The notes beneath the pieces are model-generated. The model worked only from the letters and a program-made list of their open reading frames with translations. It had not been told where the DNA came from and ran no database searches. A program made the position numbers and the translations under genes. From the NCBI GenBank assembly GCA_021414185.1, contig JAIOOZ010000320.1:1-5717 (forward strand): a stretch of DNA of 5,717 bases. The letters are read 5' to 3'. Positions 1-5,717 of this stretch are shown here, piece by piece. This DNA comes from Betaproteobacteria bacterium (GTDB taxonomy: Bacteria; Pseudomonadota; Gammaproteobacteria; Burkholderiales; SG8-41). Position 1 is the first letter of the stretch, and each line of letters opens with the position of its first letter.

Positions 1-162
1 CATGATGACTTCCTGCACGTCTTCCGGTTTCAGCCCGGCGCGTTCAACAGCCGCTTTGATCGCCGCGGCGCCCAGCTCTGCCGCAGTGGCATTTTTCAAT
101 TCGCCTTGAAACGCGCCCATGGGTGTGCGTGCTGCACCGACAATAACGATAGGATCGTTCAT
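1..162 (-). CDS. Acetyl-CoA acetyltransferase (thiolase), N-terminal 54 residues, cut by window edge
   Basis: The translation begins MNDPIVIVGAARTPMGAFQG, the typical first strand and loop of biosynthetic-type thiolases (AtoB/PhaA family), which condense two acetyl-CoA to acetoacetyl-CoA or run the reverse cleavage. Only 54 codons are present. The active-site cysteine (usually near residue 90) and the C-terminal His and Cys motifs lie outside, so catalytic competence cannot be judged. The ATG at 162-160 is well placed behind an AAGGA ribosome binding site. It lies 9 bp after the isovaleryl-CoA dehydrogenase stop, so the two are almost certainly co-transcribed. In liu clusters a thiolase at this place is usually taken to process the acetoacetyl-CoA/acetyl-CoA end of leucine breakdown, and it could also feed PHA synthesis. 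The thiolase call is firm. The choice between AtoB and other thiolase subtypes is less so. Confidence 0.9.
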   Translation of the reverse strand, partial: MNDPIVIVGAARTPMGAFQGELKNATAAELGAAAIKAAVERAGLKPEDVQEVIM

Positions 163-168
163 CCTGGT

Positions 169-173
169 TCCTT
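169..173 (-). promoter_or_regulatory. Ribosome binding site of the thiolase gene, overlapping the upstream stop codon
   Basis: On the minus strand the sequence reads TAAGGAACCAGG followed by ATG. The AAGGA core sits 6 nt before the start codon. Its first two A bases are the last two of the dehydrogenase TAA stop (174-172). This arrangement suggests translational coupling between the two genes. Confidence 0.75.
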
Positions 174-1338
174 ACTCTTTAGTTTCGTTGAACAGTTCGC
201 GCCCGATCAACATGCGGCGGATTTCGGAAGTGCCGGCGCCGATTTCATAGAGCTTGGCGTCGCGCAGCAGGCGGCCGGTCGGAAAGTCATTGGTGTAGCC
301 GACGCCGCCCAGGCATTGAATCGCTTCGAGCGCCATCCACGTCGCTTTTTCGGCGGTGTAGAGAATCACGCCGGCGGCGTCCTTGCGCGTGATGCGACCG
401 TCGTCGCAGGCGCGGCCGACCGCGTATGCATACGACTTGCAAGCGCTCATGGTCGTGTACATGTCGGCCAGCTTGCCCTGCATCAACTGGAATTCGCCGA
501 TTGATTGACCGAACTGCTTGCGCTCGTGCACATACGGCAGCACCACGTCCATGCACGCCTGCATGATGCCGAGCGGGCCGGCGGCGAGCACCGCACGCTC
601 GTAATCGAGGCCGCTCATCAGCACGTTGACGCCCTTGCCGATTTCACCGAGCACGTTGTCGGCCGGCACTTCGCAGTCCTCGAACACGAGTTCGCAGGTG
701 TTTGAGCCCCGCATGCCGAGTTTGTCGAGCTTTTGCGCCGTCGAGAACCCTGCGAAATGTTTTTCGACGACGAACGCAGTGATGCCGCGTGCGCCGGCGG
801 CGGCATCGGTCTTTGCGTAAACCACCAGCGTATCGGCATCCGGCCCGTTGGTGATCCACATCTTGGTGCCGTTCAGCACGAAGCGGTCGCCTTTGCGGTC
901 GGCGCGCAGTTTCATGTTCACCACGTCGGAGCCGGCGCCCGGTTCGCTCATCGCGAGCGCCCCGACATGCTCGCCGGAAACCAGCTTCGGCAGATAGCGT
1001 TGCTTTTGTTGCGCATTGCCGTTGCGCCGGATCTGGTTCACGCACAGGTTCGAATGCGCGCCGTATGACAGCCCGACCGATGCGGACGCACGGCTGATTT
1101 CTTCCATCGCTATCATGTGCGCGAGATAACCCATATGGGTCCCGCCGTATTCCTCCTCGACGGTGATGCCCAGCACGCCGAGGCTGCCCAGACTGCGCCA
1201 CAGCTCGTTCGGGAATTCGTTGGCGCGGTCGATGGCGGCGGCGCGCGGGGCGATTTCGCGGGCGGCGAAATTGGCGACCGTTTCGCGCAGGATGGCTATG
1301 GTTTCGCCGAGTCCGTAGTCGAGGGAGGGGCTGTTCAT
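172..1338 (-). CDS. liuA: Isovaleryl-CoA dehydrogenase (FAD-dependent acyl-CoA dehydrogenase)
   Basis: The 388-aa protein has the full acyl-CoA dehydrogenase fold. The first family signature (AMSEPGAGSDVV) is at 129-140, flavin-contacting WITNG at 161-165, and the second signature (QCLGGVGY...RLLRD) at 341-360. The catalytic glutamate is diagnostic. In most family members it lies in the C-terminal YEGTS-like loop, but here that loop reads YEIGAGTSE (364-372), with Gly at the usual position. A Glu is instead present in helix G, at residue 247 of LDYERAVLAAGPLG. That relocation is known for isovaleryl-CoA dehydrogenases, and the surrounding sequence resembles human IVD. The enzyme would oxidise isovaleryl-CoA to 3-methylcrotonyl-CoA in leucine catabolism, passing electrons to electron transfer flavoprotein. 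The ATG start fits family N-termini, although the ribosome binding site is weak. It follows the broken thioesterase gene by 9 bp and precedes thiolase by 9 bp. Confidence 0.95.
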   Translation of the reverse strand: MNSPSLDYGLGETIAILRETVANFAAREIAPRAAAIDRANEFPNELWRSLGSLGVLGITVEEEYGGTHMGYLAHMIAMEEISRASASVGLSYGAHSNLCVNQIRRNGNAQQKQRYLPKLVSGEHVGALAMSEPGAGSDVVNMKLRADRKGDRFVLNGTKMWITNGPDADTLVVYAKTDAAAGARGITAFVVEKHFAGFSTAQKLDKLGMRGSNTCELVFEDCEVPADNVLGEIGKGVNVLMSGLDYERAVLAAGPLGIMQACMDVVLPYVHERKQFGQSIGEFQLMQGKLADMYTTMSACKSYAYAVGRACDDGRITRKDAAGVILYTAEKATWMALEAIQCLGGVGYTNDFPTGRLLRDAKLYEIGAGTSEIRRMLIGRELFNETKE

Positions 1339-1347
1339 CGCCGGCGC

Positions 1348-1688
1348 CTATTGATCGGCCTTGCCGTGCATGGTCATGAGCGTCTGCAGCAGCGAGGCGC
1401 AATGCGTTTCCTTGCCGCCGTTGACGGCGAACACATCGGCACGGGCGACCACCAGTGAGCGGCCGGCGCGTATGACTTCGCCGCGCGCGATCAGCTGCTC
1501 GCCGTCGCCCGGCGCCATGATGTTCATTTTGTATTCCACGGTCAGCACGCTCGCATCGTGCGGCATCAGGGTGAAGGCGGCATAGCCCCCGGCGGTATCG
1601 CCTATGGTGCCGATGATGCCGCCATGCGCTCGAAACTGGCGCGTACGCGGGTAGCGTAATTAGGGTCGGGAGGGGCAATCGCATTCAT
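1348..1688 (-). pseudogene. PaaI-type hotdog-fold thioesterase, inactivated by internal deletion with frameshift
   Basis: Two pieces of one hotdog thioesterase lie in different frames. From ATG 1688 the frame gives MNAIAPPDPNYATRVRASFER (to 1626), a family-like N-terminus, then stops after seven more codons. From 1626 another frame gives HGGIIGTIGDTAGGYAAFTL (to 1567) and continues through 72 more residues to TAG at 1350-1348. This second piece holds the HGG and Asp active-site motif and the rest of the fold. Intact relatives have about 30 extra residues between ASFER and HGG, covering the first helix, the first strands and a QQHGFFH-like stretch. These are missing, so this is a deletion of roughly 90-100 bp whose length is not a multiple of three, not a simple sequencing slip. 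The C-terminal frame has no ATG before 1566 and a stop eleven codons upstream of HGG. An intact enzyme would hydrolyse acyl-CoA thioesters. The missing length is estimated from memory of the family. Confidence 0.8.
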
Positions 1689-1711
1689 TTTAGGAGTGTT
1701 TTTTCATTACA

Positions 1712-1727
1712 TTAACGTTAACGTCAA
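1712..1727. promoter_or_regulatory. Probable LiuR operator upstream of the thioesterase-liuA-thiolase genes
   Basis: The 16-bp sequence TTAACGTTAACGTCAA is an imperfect palindrome with 7 of 8 matching arm positions and two ACGT cores separated by 2 bp. It matches the 2221-2236 site at 12 of 16 positions when their centres are aligned. It lies in the 76-bp gap between the regulator gene and the thioesterase remnant, 24 bp before the remnant's ATG. The remembered LiuR consensus for proteobacterial leucine regulons has the same ACGT-N2-ACGT form. On the minus strand it contains a TTGACG hexamer that could serve as a -35 element, but I could not pair it with a well-spaced -10. Confidence 0.7.
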
Positions 1728-1764
1728 CTTAACTTGATCGCTCACCAGAGTCGGATGGCAGCCG

Positions 1765-2160
1765 TCAGGCGACCGTCGGCTGGGCGGGATTCTTGGCCAG
1801 CAGCTTCTTGCATTGGTTCTCGAAAAAAGTGATTTCGTTGAGCATCACCTCAATGTCTTCACGTTGCTGCTCCAGCAGCGCGCGGCGTTTTTCCAGCTTG
1901 GTTATGAACTCCTGAAGCTGGCGATTTTCGTCGCGCGCCAGGTCGTAGAGGTTGAACAGTTCGCGAATCTCCGCGAGGGTAAAACCCAGGCGCTTGCCGC
2001 GCAGCGCGAGTTTGAGCCGGACGCGGTCGCGGTGGCTGAAGAGGCGGTTCTGGCCTTCGCGGCGCGGCGACAGCAGGCCCTCGTCCTCGTAATGGCGGAT
2101 GGTGCGGGTGGTGATCCCGAATTCCTTCGCCAAGTCGGTTATGGTATGGATATCACTCAT
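1765..2160 (-). CDS. liuR: MerR-family transcriptional regulator, LiuR-like (leucine/isovalerate catabolism)
   Basis: The 131-aa protein opens with a MerR winged helix-turn-helix (TITDLAKEFGITTRTIRHYE, residues 6-25, then EGLLSPRREGQNRLFSHRD). A long charged, coiled-coil-like dimerisation helix covers about 75-115. It has a single cysteine (117), so it lacks the paired or clustered cysteines of metal-sensing or redox MerR proteins. That fits a regulator sensing an organic or CoA ligand. The position beside isovaleryl-CoA dehydrogenase and the two ACGT palindromes nearby point to LiuR, which controls branched-chain amino acid degradation genes in beta- and gammaproteobacteria. I chose ATG at 2160. 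A TTG at 2172 would add four residues (MRST) but is less likely. Neither start has a strong ribosome binding site. The gene diverges from the MBL hydrolase and is followed, after 76 bp holding an operator, by the catabolic genes. Confidence 0.88.
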   Translation of the reverse strand: MSDIHTITDLAKEFGITTRTIRHYEDEGLLSPRREGQNRLFSHRDRVRLKLALRGKRLGFTLAEIRELFNLYDLARDENRQLQEFITKLEKRRALLEQQREDIEVMLNEITFFENQCKKLLAKNPAQPTVA

Positions 2161-2209
2161 TGTGCTACGCAATATATCCGTGTAAAATCAGCATTCTTCA
2201 TTTGATCTA

Positions 2210-2219
2210 GTTATATAAC
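2210..2219. promoter_or_regulatory. AT-rich perfect palindrome, possible shared -10 region of divergent promoters
   Basis: GTTATATAAC is a perfect 10-bp palindrome in the 74-bp gap between the divergent regulator and MBL genes. TATAAC reads as a -10-like hexamer on both strands. On the plus strand this would place transcription start near 2226, inside the adjacent operator and only about 9 nt before the MBL start codon. No clear -35 was found for either direction, so the promoter role is an inference. Confidence 0.35.
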
Positions 2220-2220
2220 C

Positions 2221-2236
2221 TTTACGTAAACGTAAT
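2221..2236. promoter_or_regulatory. Probable LiuR operator overlapping the MBL hydrolase start codon
   Basis: TTTACGTAAACGTAAT carries two ACGT cores spaced by 2 bp. Its inner 14 bp (TTACGTAAACGTAA) is palindromic except at the central pair. It shares 12 of 16 positions with the site at 1712-1727. Its last two bases are the first two of the MBL ATG (2235-2237), so bound regulator should affect initiation of that gene and possibly phaC behind it. The same site lies 61 bp upstream of the regulator's ATG and could mediate autoregulation. Confidence 0.7.
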
Positions 2237-3281
2237 GCATCAGTCCGCAAAAGTCAAGCCACGCCCTTCTGACGGGTTGCAGTACCCGTTTGCCGAGCCG
2301 CCGTTGCCCGGCGAGTTGCGGGAAGTTGCGTCCGGCGTGTACTGGCTGCGCATGCCGCTGCCGTTTGCGCTCGAGCACATCAATCTGTGGCTGCTTGCCG
2401 ACGGCGAAGGCTGGACCATAGTCGATTGCGGCTTCGGCACCGATCAGACGCGCGCGCTGTGGCAACAAATCTTTACGTCCAGTCTCGACGGCAAGCCGGT
2501 GACGCGCATCGTCGTCACGCATTTTCACCCCGATCACTTCGGACTTGCGGCGTGGCTCGCCGATTTCTGGCAAGCGCCGGTGCATATGGCCGCGCCGGAA
2601 TTTACCGCGGCGCAGGGATGGTTTGCCGGCCGCGAACCGCACCGGCGAGAGGCGCACGTCGCCATGTTCCGCCAGCACGGTCTGGAACTGGGTGATGGCC
2701 TGCAGCGCGAAAACCTGTTCAAGCGCGGCGTGCCGGCGTTGCCCGCTTCCATCGTCGAACTCCACGACGGGCAGCAACTGACCGTCAATGGGCGCGACTG
2801 GCGCGTCGTCACCGGTTACGGCCATTCGCCCGAACACGCGGCGCTCTATTGCGATGAATTGGGCATTCTGATCGCCGGCGACATGGTGTTGCCGCGCATC
2901 AGCACCAACGTCAGCGTGCAGCCCTGTGCGCCGGAGGCCGATCCGCTCGGCCGCTTTATGGATTCGCTGACGCGCTATGCCGAACTCGACGCCGCGACCC
3001 TGGTACTGCCGTCGCACGGGCTGCCGTTCCGCGGCCTGCGCGAACGGGTCGCCTCCCTCAAGGAGCATCACGTGGCGCGGCTCGATGAATTGCTGGTTGC
3101 GTGCGCGCGGCCCCATACTGGCGCGCAAATGATGCCGGTCATATTCAAGCGCGCGCTCGATGCGCAGCAGACGCTGTTCGCAATGGGCGAGACGCTCTCG
3201 CACATCAATTTCCTGCACAGCCGCGGCCAGCTTCAGCGCGCGCGCGGCGATGACGGAATTTACCGCTACGCGCGCGTTTGA
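2235..3281 (+). CDS. MBL-fold metallo-hydrolase, LACTB2/glyoxalase II-like with C-terminal winged-helix-like domain
   Basis: The 348-aa protein has the complete metal ligand set of a metallo-beta-lactamase-fold hydrolase: THFHPDH (residues 95-101, ligands H96, H98, D100, H101), H197 in GYGHSPEH, D216 in IAGDMVLP and H261 in LPSHG. About 85 residues follow H261 and resemble the winged-helix tail of LACTB2-type MBL proteins. There is no signal peptide, so it is probably cytoplasmic. The substrate is unknown. Thioester or phosphodiester hydrolysis is typical of the fold, and the setting between leucine catabolism and PHA synthesis favours an acyl thioester, but that is inference. The YPFAEPPLPGE N-terminus looks conserved, so translation should begin near ATG 2235. 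No Shine-Dalgarno precedes that ATG and a likely operator overlaps it, so initiation may be nearly leaderless. It ends 26 bp before phaC and probably shares its transcript. Confidence 0.88.
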   Translation: MHQSAKVKPRPSDGLQYPFAEPPLPGELREVASGVYWLRMPLPFALEHINLWLLADGEGWTIVDCGFGTDQTRALWQQIFTSSLDGKPVTRIVVTHFHPDHFGLAAWLADFWQAPVHMAAPEFTAAQGWFAGREPHRREAHVAMFRQHGLELGDGLQRENLFKRGVPALPASIVELHDGQQLTVNGRDWRVVTGYGHSPEHAALYCDELGILIAGDMVLPRISTNVSVQPCAPEADPLGRFMDSLTRYAELDAATLVLPSHGLPFRGLRERVASLKEHHVARLDELLVACARPHTGAQMMPVIFKRALDAQQTLFAMGETLSHINFLHSRGQLQRARGDDGIYRYARV

Positions 3282-3294
3282 CGCGCAGCGATCA

Positions 3295-3300
3295 AAGGAG
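3295..3300 (+). promoter_or_regulatory. Strong ribosome binding site fixing the phaC start
   Basis: AAGGAG lies 7 nt before the ATG at 3308. This decides the start codon against an in-frame TTG at 3278, which would add ten residues and overlap the MBL stop codon. Confidence 0.9.
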
Positions 3301-3307
3301 AACTTGC

Positions 3308-5119
3308 ATGGCCGAACAACCGACCAAACCCGCGCTGGATCCAACCCAGCTCGCGCAGACTTACGCCGAGATCGCACAGCGCAGCAGCCAGCTCATGGGC
3401 GACTTCATCGCGCGCCAGAGCGCCGGCGGCAAGCCTGCGTTCGGCGATGAGTTGGGCATCGCCAAGGCGTTTTACGAAATGACCGCCAAGCTGCTCGCGG
3501 ATCCCGCGAAGTTTGCCGAGATGCAGATGAAGCTGTGGCAGGACTATATGTCGCTGTGGCAGAACTCGATGCTGCAGTTTTTCGGCCAGCACGCGCAGCC
3601 CGTGATCGAGCCGGCCAAGGGCGACCGCCGCTTCAAGCACGACGACTGGCAGAACAATTTCCTCTACGACTATATCAAGCAATCCTACCTGATTGCCGCC
3701 AAGCACATGCACCAGACGGTCGGCGGCGTGCAGGGCCTGGACGACCAGACCGCCAAGAAAGTCGATTTCTACACCCGCCAGTACATAGACGCGCTGTCGC
3801 CGAGCAATTTCGTGCTGACCAATCCCGAAGTGCTGCGCGAAACCGTCGCCTCCGGCGGCCAGAACCTCGTCAAAGGCCTCAACAATCTGCTCGAAGACCT
3901 CGAAAGCGGCGATGGCAAGCAGTTGCGCGTGAAAATGACCGACCGAGACGCATTCCAGGTCGGCGGCAACCTCGCGGTGACGCCGGGCAAGGTCGTCTAC
4001 CAGAACGAGCTGATGCAGCTCATCCAGTACGCGCCGCTCACCACCGAAGTCTACCGCCGCCCGCTGCTGATCCTGCCGCCGTGGATCAACAAGTACTACA
4101 TCCTCGACATGCGCGAGAAGAATTCACTGGTGCGCTGGGCGACCGAGCAGGGCCACACCGTATTCATCGTGTCGTGGGTAAATCCCGATGCGACGTACGC
4201 GCAAAAAACGTTCGACGACTACCTCATCAACGGCCCGCTGGCGGCACTCGACGCGATCGAAAAAGCCACCGGCGAGCGCGAGGTCAATGCAATCGGCTTT
4301 TGCCTGGGCGGCACGCTGCTCGCCGCGGCCCTGGGCTATATGGCGGCGAAAAAAGACGACCGCATCACCAGCGCAACGTTTTTCGCCAGCATGATCGACT
4401 TCGCCGATCCGGGCGAACTCGAAGTGTTCATCGATGAGCAGCAGGTCGCCAATCTCGAGAAAAAAATGCTCGAGCGCGGCTACCTCGAAGGCTCGGAGAT
4501 GGCGACCACCTTCAATATGCTGCGCGCCAACGATTTGATCTGGTCATTCGTCGTCAACAACTATCTGCTCGGCAAAGACCCGTTTCCGTTCGATCTGCTG
4601 TACTGGAACTCGGATTCGACGCGCATGCCGGCGGCGATGCACAGTTTTTACCTGCGTAATATGTACATCCGCAACCTGCTGCGCAAACCCGGCGGCATTA
4701 CGCTGAACAATGTGCCGATCGACCTCACCAAGGTCAAGGTGCCGCTGTATTTTGCATCGACCATCGAAGACCACATCGCGCCGTGGAAATCGACTTACGC
4801 CGGCGCCAAACTGTTTTCATCAAAAGTGCGTTTCGTGCTCGGCGGCTCCGGTCACATCGCCGGCATTGTCAACCCGCCGGCGGCGAACAAATACGGTTAC
4901 TGGACCAACGAAAAACTCGTCGCTACGCCGCAAGCGTGGCTCGACGCTGCCAAGCAGCACGGCGGTTCGTGGTGGACCGACTGGGCGCAGTGGGCTGAAG
5001 GGCATGCCGGGGAAAAAGTGCCGGCGCGCGTACCAGGCAAAGGCAAATTGAAAGCGCTCGAAGATGCGCCGGGATCGTACGTGAAGTTGCGGCTGGATCC
5101 GAAAAAGACGGCGCCCTGA
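3308..5119 (+). CDS. phaC: Class I poly(3-hydroxyalkanoate) synthase
   Basis: The 603-aa protein polymerises (R)-3-hydroxyacyl-CoA, typically 3-hydroxybutyryl-CoA, into PHA at the granule surface and releases CoA. Its length fits class I synthases (about 590 aa in Cupriavidus necator). The N-terminal region (about 1-200) contains the RFKHDDWQNNFLYDYIKQSYL block (109-129) usual for class I. The alpha/beta-hydrolase core begins near RRPLLILPPWINKYYILD (250-267). The catalytic triad is visible: Cys332 in the modified lipase box GFCLGG (330-335), Asp487 in TIEDHIAPW and His516 in GGSGHIAG. The aromatic-rich C-terminus (SWWTDWAQW) is also typical. It follows the MBL gene by 26 bp with no room for a clear separate promoter. 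Unlike the classical phaCAB order, no phaA or phaB follows; the next gene is convergent. The substrate chain-length preference is inferred from class membership. Confidence 0.97.
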   Translation: MAEQPTKPALDPTQLAQTYAEIAQRSSQLMGDFIARQSAGGKPAFGDELGIAKAFYEMTAKLLADPAKFAEMQMKLWQDYMSLWQNSMLQFFGQHAQPVIEPAKGDRRFKHDDWQNNFLYDYIKQSYLIAAKHMHQTVGGVQGLDDQTAKKVDFYTRQYIDALSPSNFVLTNPEVLRETVASGGQNLVKGLNNLLEDLESGDGKQLRVKMTDRDAFQVGGNLAVTPGKVVYQNELMQLIQYAPLTTEVYRRPLLILPPWINKYYILDMREKNSLVRWATEQGHTVFIVSWVNPDATYAQKTFDDYLINGPLAALDAIEKATGEREVNAIGFCLGGTLLAAALGYMAAKKDDRITSATFFASMIDFADPGELEVFIDEQQVANLEKKMLERGYLEGSEMATTFNMLRANDLIWSFVVNNYLLGKDPFPFDLLYWNSDSTRMPAAMHSFYLRNMYIRNLLRKPGGITLNNVPIDLTKVKVPLYFASTIEDHIAPWKSTYAGAKLFSSKVRFVLGGSGHIAGIVNPPAANKYGYWTNEKLVATPQAWLDAAKQHGGSWWTDWAQWAEGHAGEKVPARVPGKGKLKALEDAPGSYVKLRLDPKKTAP

Positions 5120-5125
5120 CAAGGT

Positions 5126-5716
5126 TTAAACCATCGCCCGCCGCAAGCGCACCAAGTAGTCCAGACCGCGGATCGCGCGGCTGCCGTACCACGAAGTCAT
5201 TTCGCCGTCGATAAGACGCACGCTGCAGTGCGCGCCGGGCGGCAGCAGTTTTTGCACGGCGCCGATATCGCGCTCGCGAAAACGATACGGTTCGCTGCTG
5301 AGGAGAACATGATCGACGTTGGAGAGCATGGCGGCATCCAGTTCAAGCTCGGGATAGCGCACGCGCGTCGTTGCCGGCAGCGTGTCCCAGCCGGCGAGCG
5401 CCAGTGTGCGCGAAATATAGGTGTCGCGCGACACCGTCATCCACGGTTTGCGCCAGATCAGATACAGCACGTATTGCCGCGGCAACGCGGCGCACGCAGC
5501 GACGGCTTCATCGTGAGCCCGCGTGTATTCGGCACACAGTTCTTCTGCGCGGTCCGCGCGATCGAATATGCCGCCGAGCAGGCGATACAACGCCAGGTTG
5601 TCGAGCGGCGCGAGCGGATGGGTGACGATGATGTGCGGCACGAAGCGGGCGAGTTCATCGACCGCCGGCTTCTCGTTCTCGTCGATATTGACGATGACGT
5701 GGGTCGGCGCCAGTTC
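5126..5716 (-). CDS. BtuF/TroA-like helical-backbone metal or cobalamin-binding protein, C-terminal 196 residues
   Basis: The frame is open to the right window edge, so the N-terminus is missing; 196 residues and a TAA stop are visible. It starts ELAPTHVIVNIDENEKPAVD and continues with VPHIIVTHPLAPLDNLALY, YLIWRKPWMTVSRDTYISRTLALAGWD, LLSSEPYRFRERD and LIDGEMTSWYGSRAIRGLDYL. This is the pattern of BtuF-like proteins (type III periplasmic-binding fold, annotated as cobalamin-binding or helical backbone metal receptor). Such proteins bind cobalamin, haem or siderophore complexes. The ligand here cannot be told, and no transporter permease or ATPase is in view. Whether it has a signal peptide is unknown because its start is outside. 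The GTG at 5641 is not a credible start, since conserved family sequence continues upstream of it. The gene is convergent with phaC, with stops 6 bp apart. Confidence 0.85.
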   Translation of the reverse strand, partial: ELAPTHVIVNIDENEKPAVDELARFVPHIIVTHPLAPLDNLALYRLLGGIFDRADRAEELCAEYTRAHDEAVAACAALPRQYVLYLIWRKPWMTVSRDTYISRTLALAGWDTLPATTRVRYPELELDAAMLSNVDHVLLSSEPYRFRERDIGAVQKLLPPGAHCSVRLIDGEMTSWYGSRAIRGLDYLVRLRRAMV

Positions 5717-5717
5717 G

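Noticed and set aside
106..504. Plus-strand 132-codon frame opposite the thiolase start and dehydrogenase end
   Set aside because: It is antisense to two well-supported genes, its product has no recognisable domain, and it has the composition of a shadow frame.
644..1684. A 346-codon minus-strand frame across the dehydrogenase and thioesterase remnant
   Set aside because: It is an out-of-frame reading of the dehydrogenase with an Arg/His-rich, low-complexity product and no motifs. Only the frames described for the two genes match known families.
1690..1706. Mini-frame MKKHS on the minus strand just before the thioesterase remnant, considered as a leader peptide
   Set aside because: It is five codons long, has no ribosome site and no regulatory codon run or attenuator hairpin, so it is probably chance.
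2161..2172. TTG start at 2172 for the MerR regulator
   Set aside because: It adds only MRST before a good ATG at 2160 that fits family N-termini, and it has no better ribosome site.
3278..3307. Ten-codon N-terminal extension of PhaC from TTG 3278
   Set aside because: The AAGGAG at 3295-3300 is 7 nt before ATG 3308. The extension would overlap the MBL stop and run through the ribosome site.
2211..3377. A 388-codon minus-strand open frame opposite the MBL gene, longer than the MBL gene itself
   Set aside because: It is antisense to a gene with a complete MBL motif set. Its product is rich in Arg, Ala and Gln with no recognisable domain, as expected from a GC-rich shadow frame.
5123..5132. GGTTTAAACC perfect palindrome at the phaC/BtuF-like junction, considered as a terminator
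   Set aside because: The arms are only 5 bp, there is no loop and no T-tract follows, so it is not a plausible intrinsic terminator. It may be chance.

Overview
The window is GC-rich and almost fully coding. Its content suggests a betaproteobacterium: a leucine/isovalerate (liu) catabolic cluster with its MerR-family regulator, next to a class I polyhydroxyalkanoate (PHA) synthase. This assignment comes from gene content and protein motifs only.

Left part, all on the minus strand and read right to left: a LiuR-like MerR regulator (2160-1765), a broken hotdog-fold (PaaI-type) thioesterase gene (1688-1348), isovaleryl-CoA dehydrogenase (1338-172) and the first 54 codons of an acetyl-CoA acetyltransferase that runs off the left edge (162-1). 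The gaps between the last three are 9 bp each, so they look like one transcript. Their products fit the leucine route: isovaleryl-CoA is dehydrogenated, and thiolase handles the acetoacetyl-CoA/acetyl-CoA end.

Right part, plus strand: a 348-aa metallo-beta-lactamase (MBL) fold hydrolase (2235-3281) and, 26 bp later, a class I PHA synthase PhaC (3308-5119) with a strong ribosome binding site. They diverge from the regulator. Convergent with phaC and only 6 bp away is the 3' part of a BtuF/TroA-like metal- or cobalamin-binding protein (5716-5126), whose start lies beyond the right edge.

Two matching ACGT-N2-ACGT palindromes (1712-1727 and 2221-2236) are the likely operators of the MerR regulator. 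One precedes the thioesterase/dehydrogenase/thiolase genes. The other lies between the regulator and the MBL gene and overlaps the MBL start codon. If both are real, one regulator would link leucine breakdown, which yields acetyl-CoA and acetoacetate, to the MBL-phaC pair and so to carbon storage.

I see no RNA genes, insertion sequences, CRISPR arrays or convincing terminators. No wholly new system is evident. The points most worth a second look are the internal deletion in the thioesterase gene and the shared operator in front of MBL-phaC.
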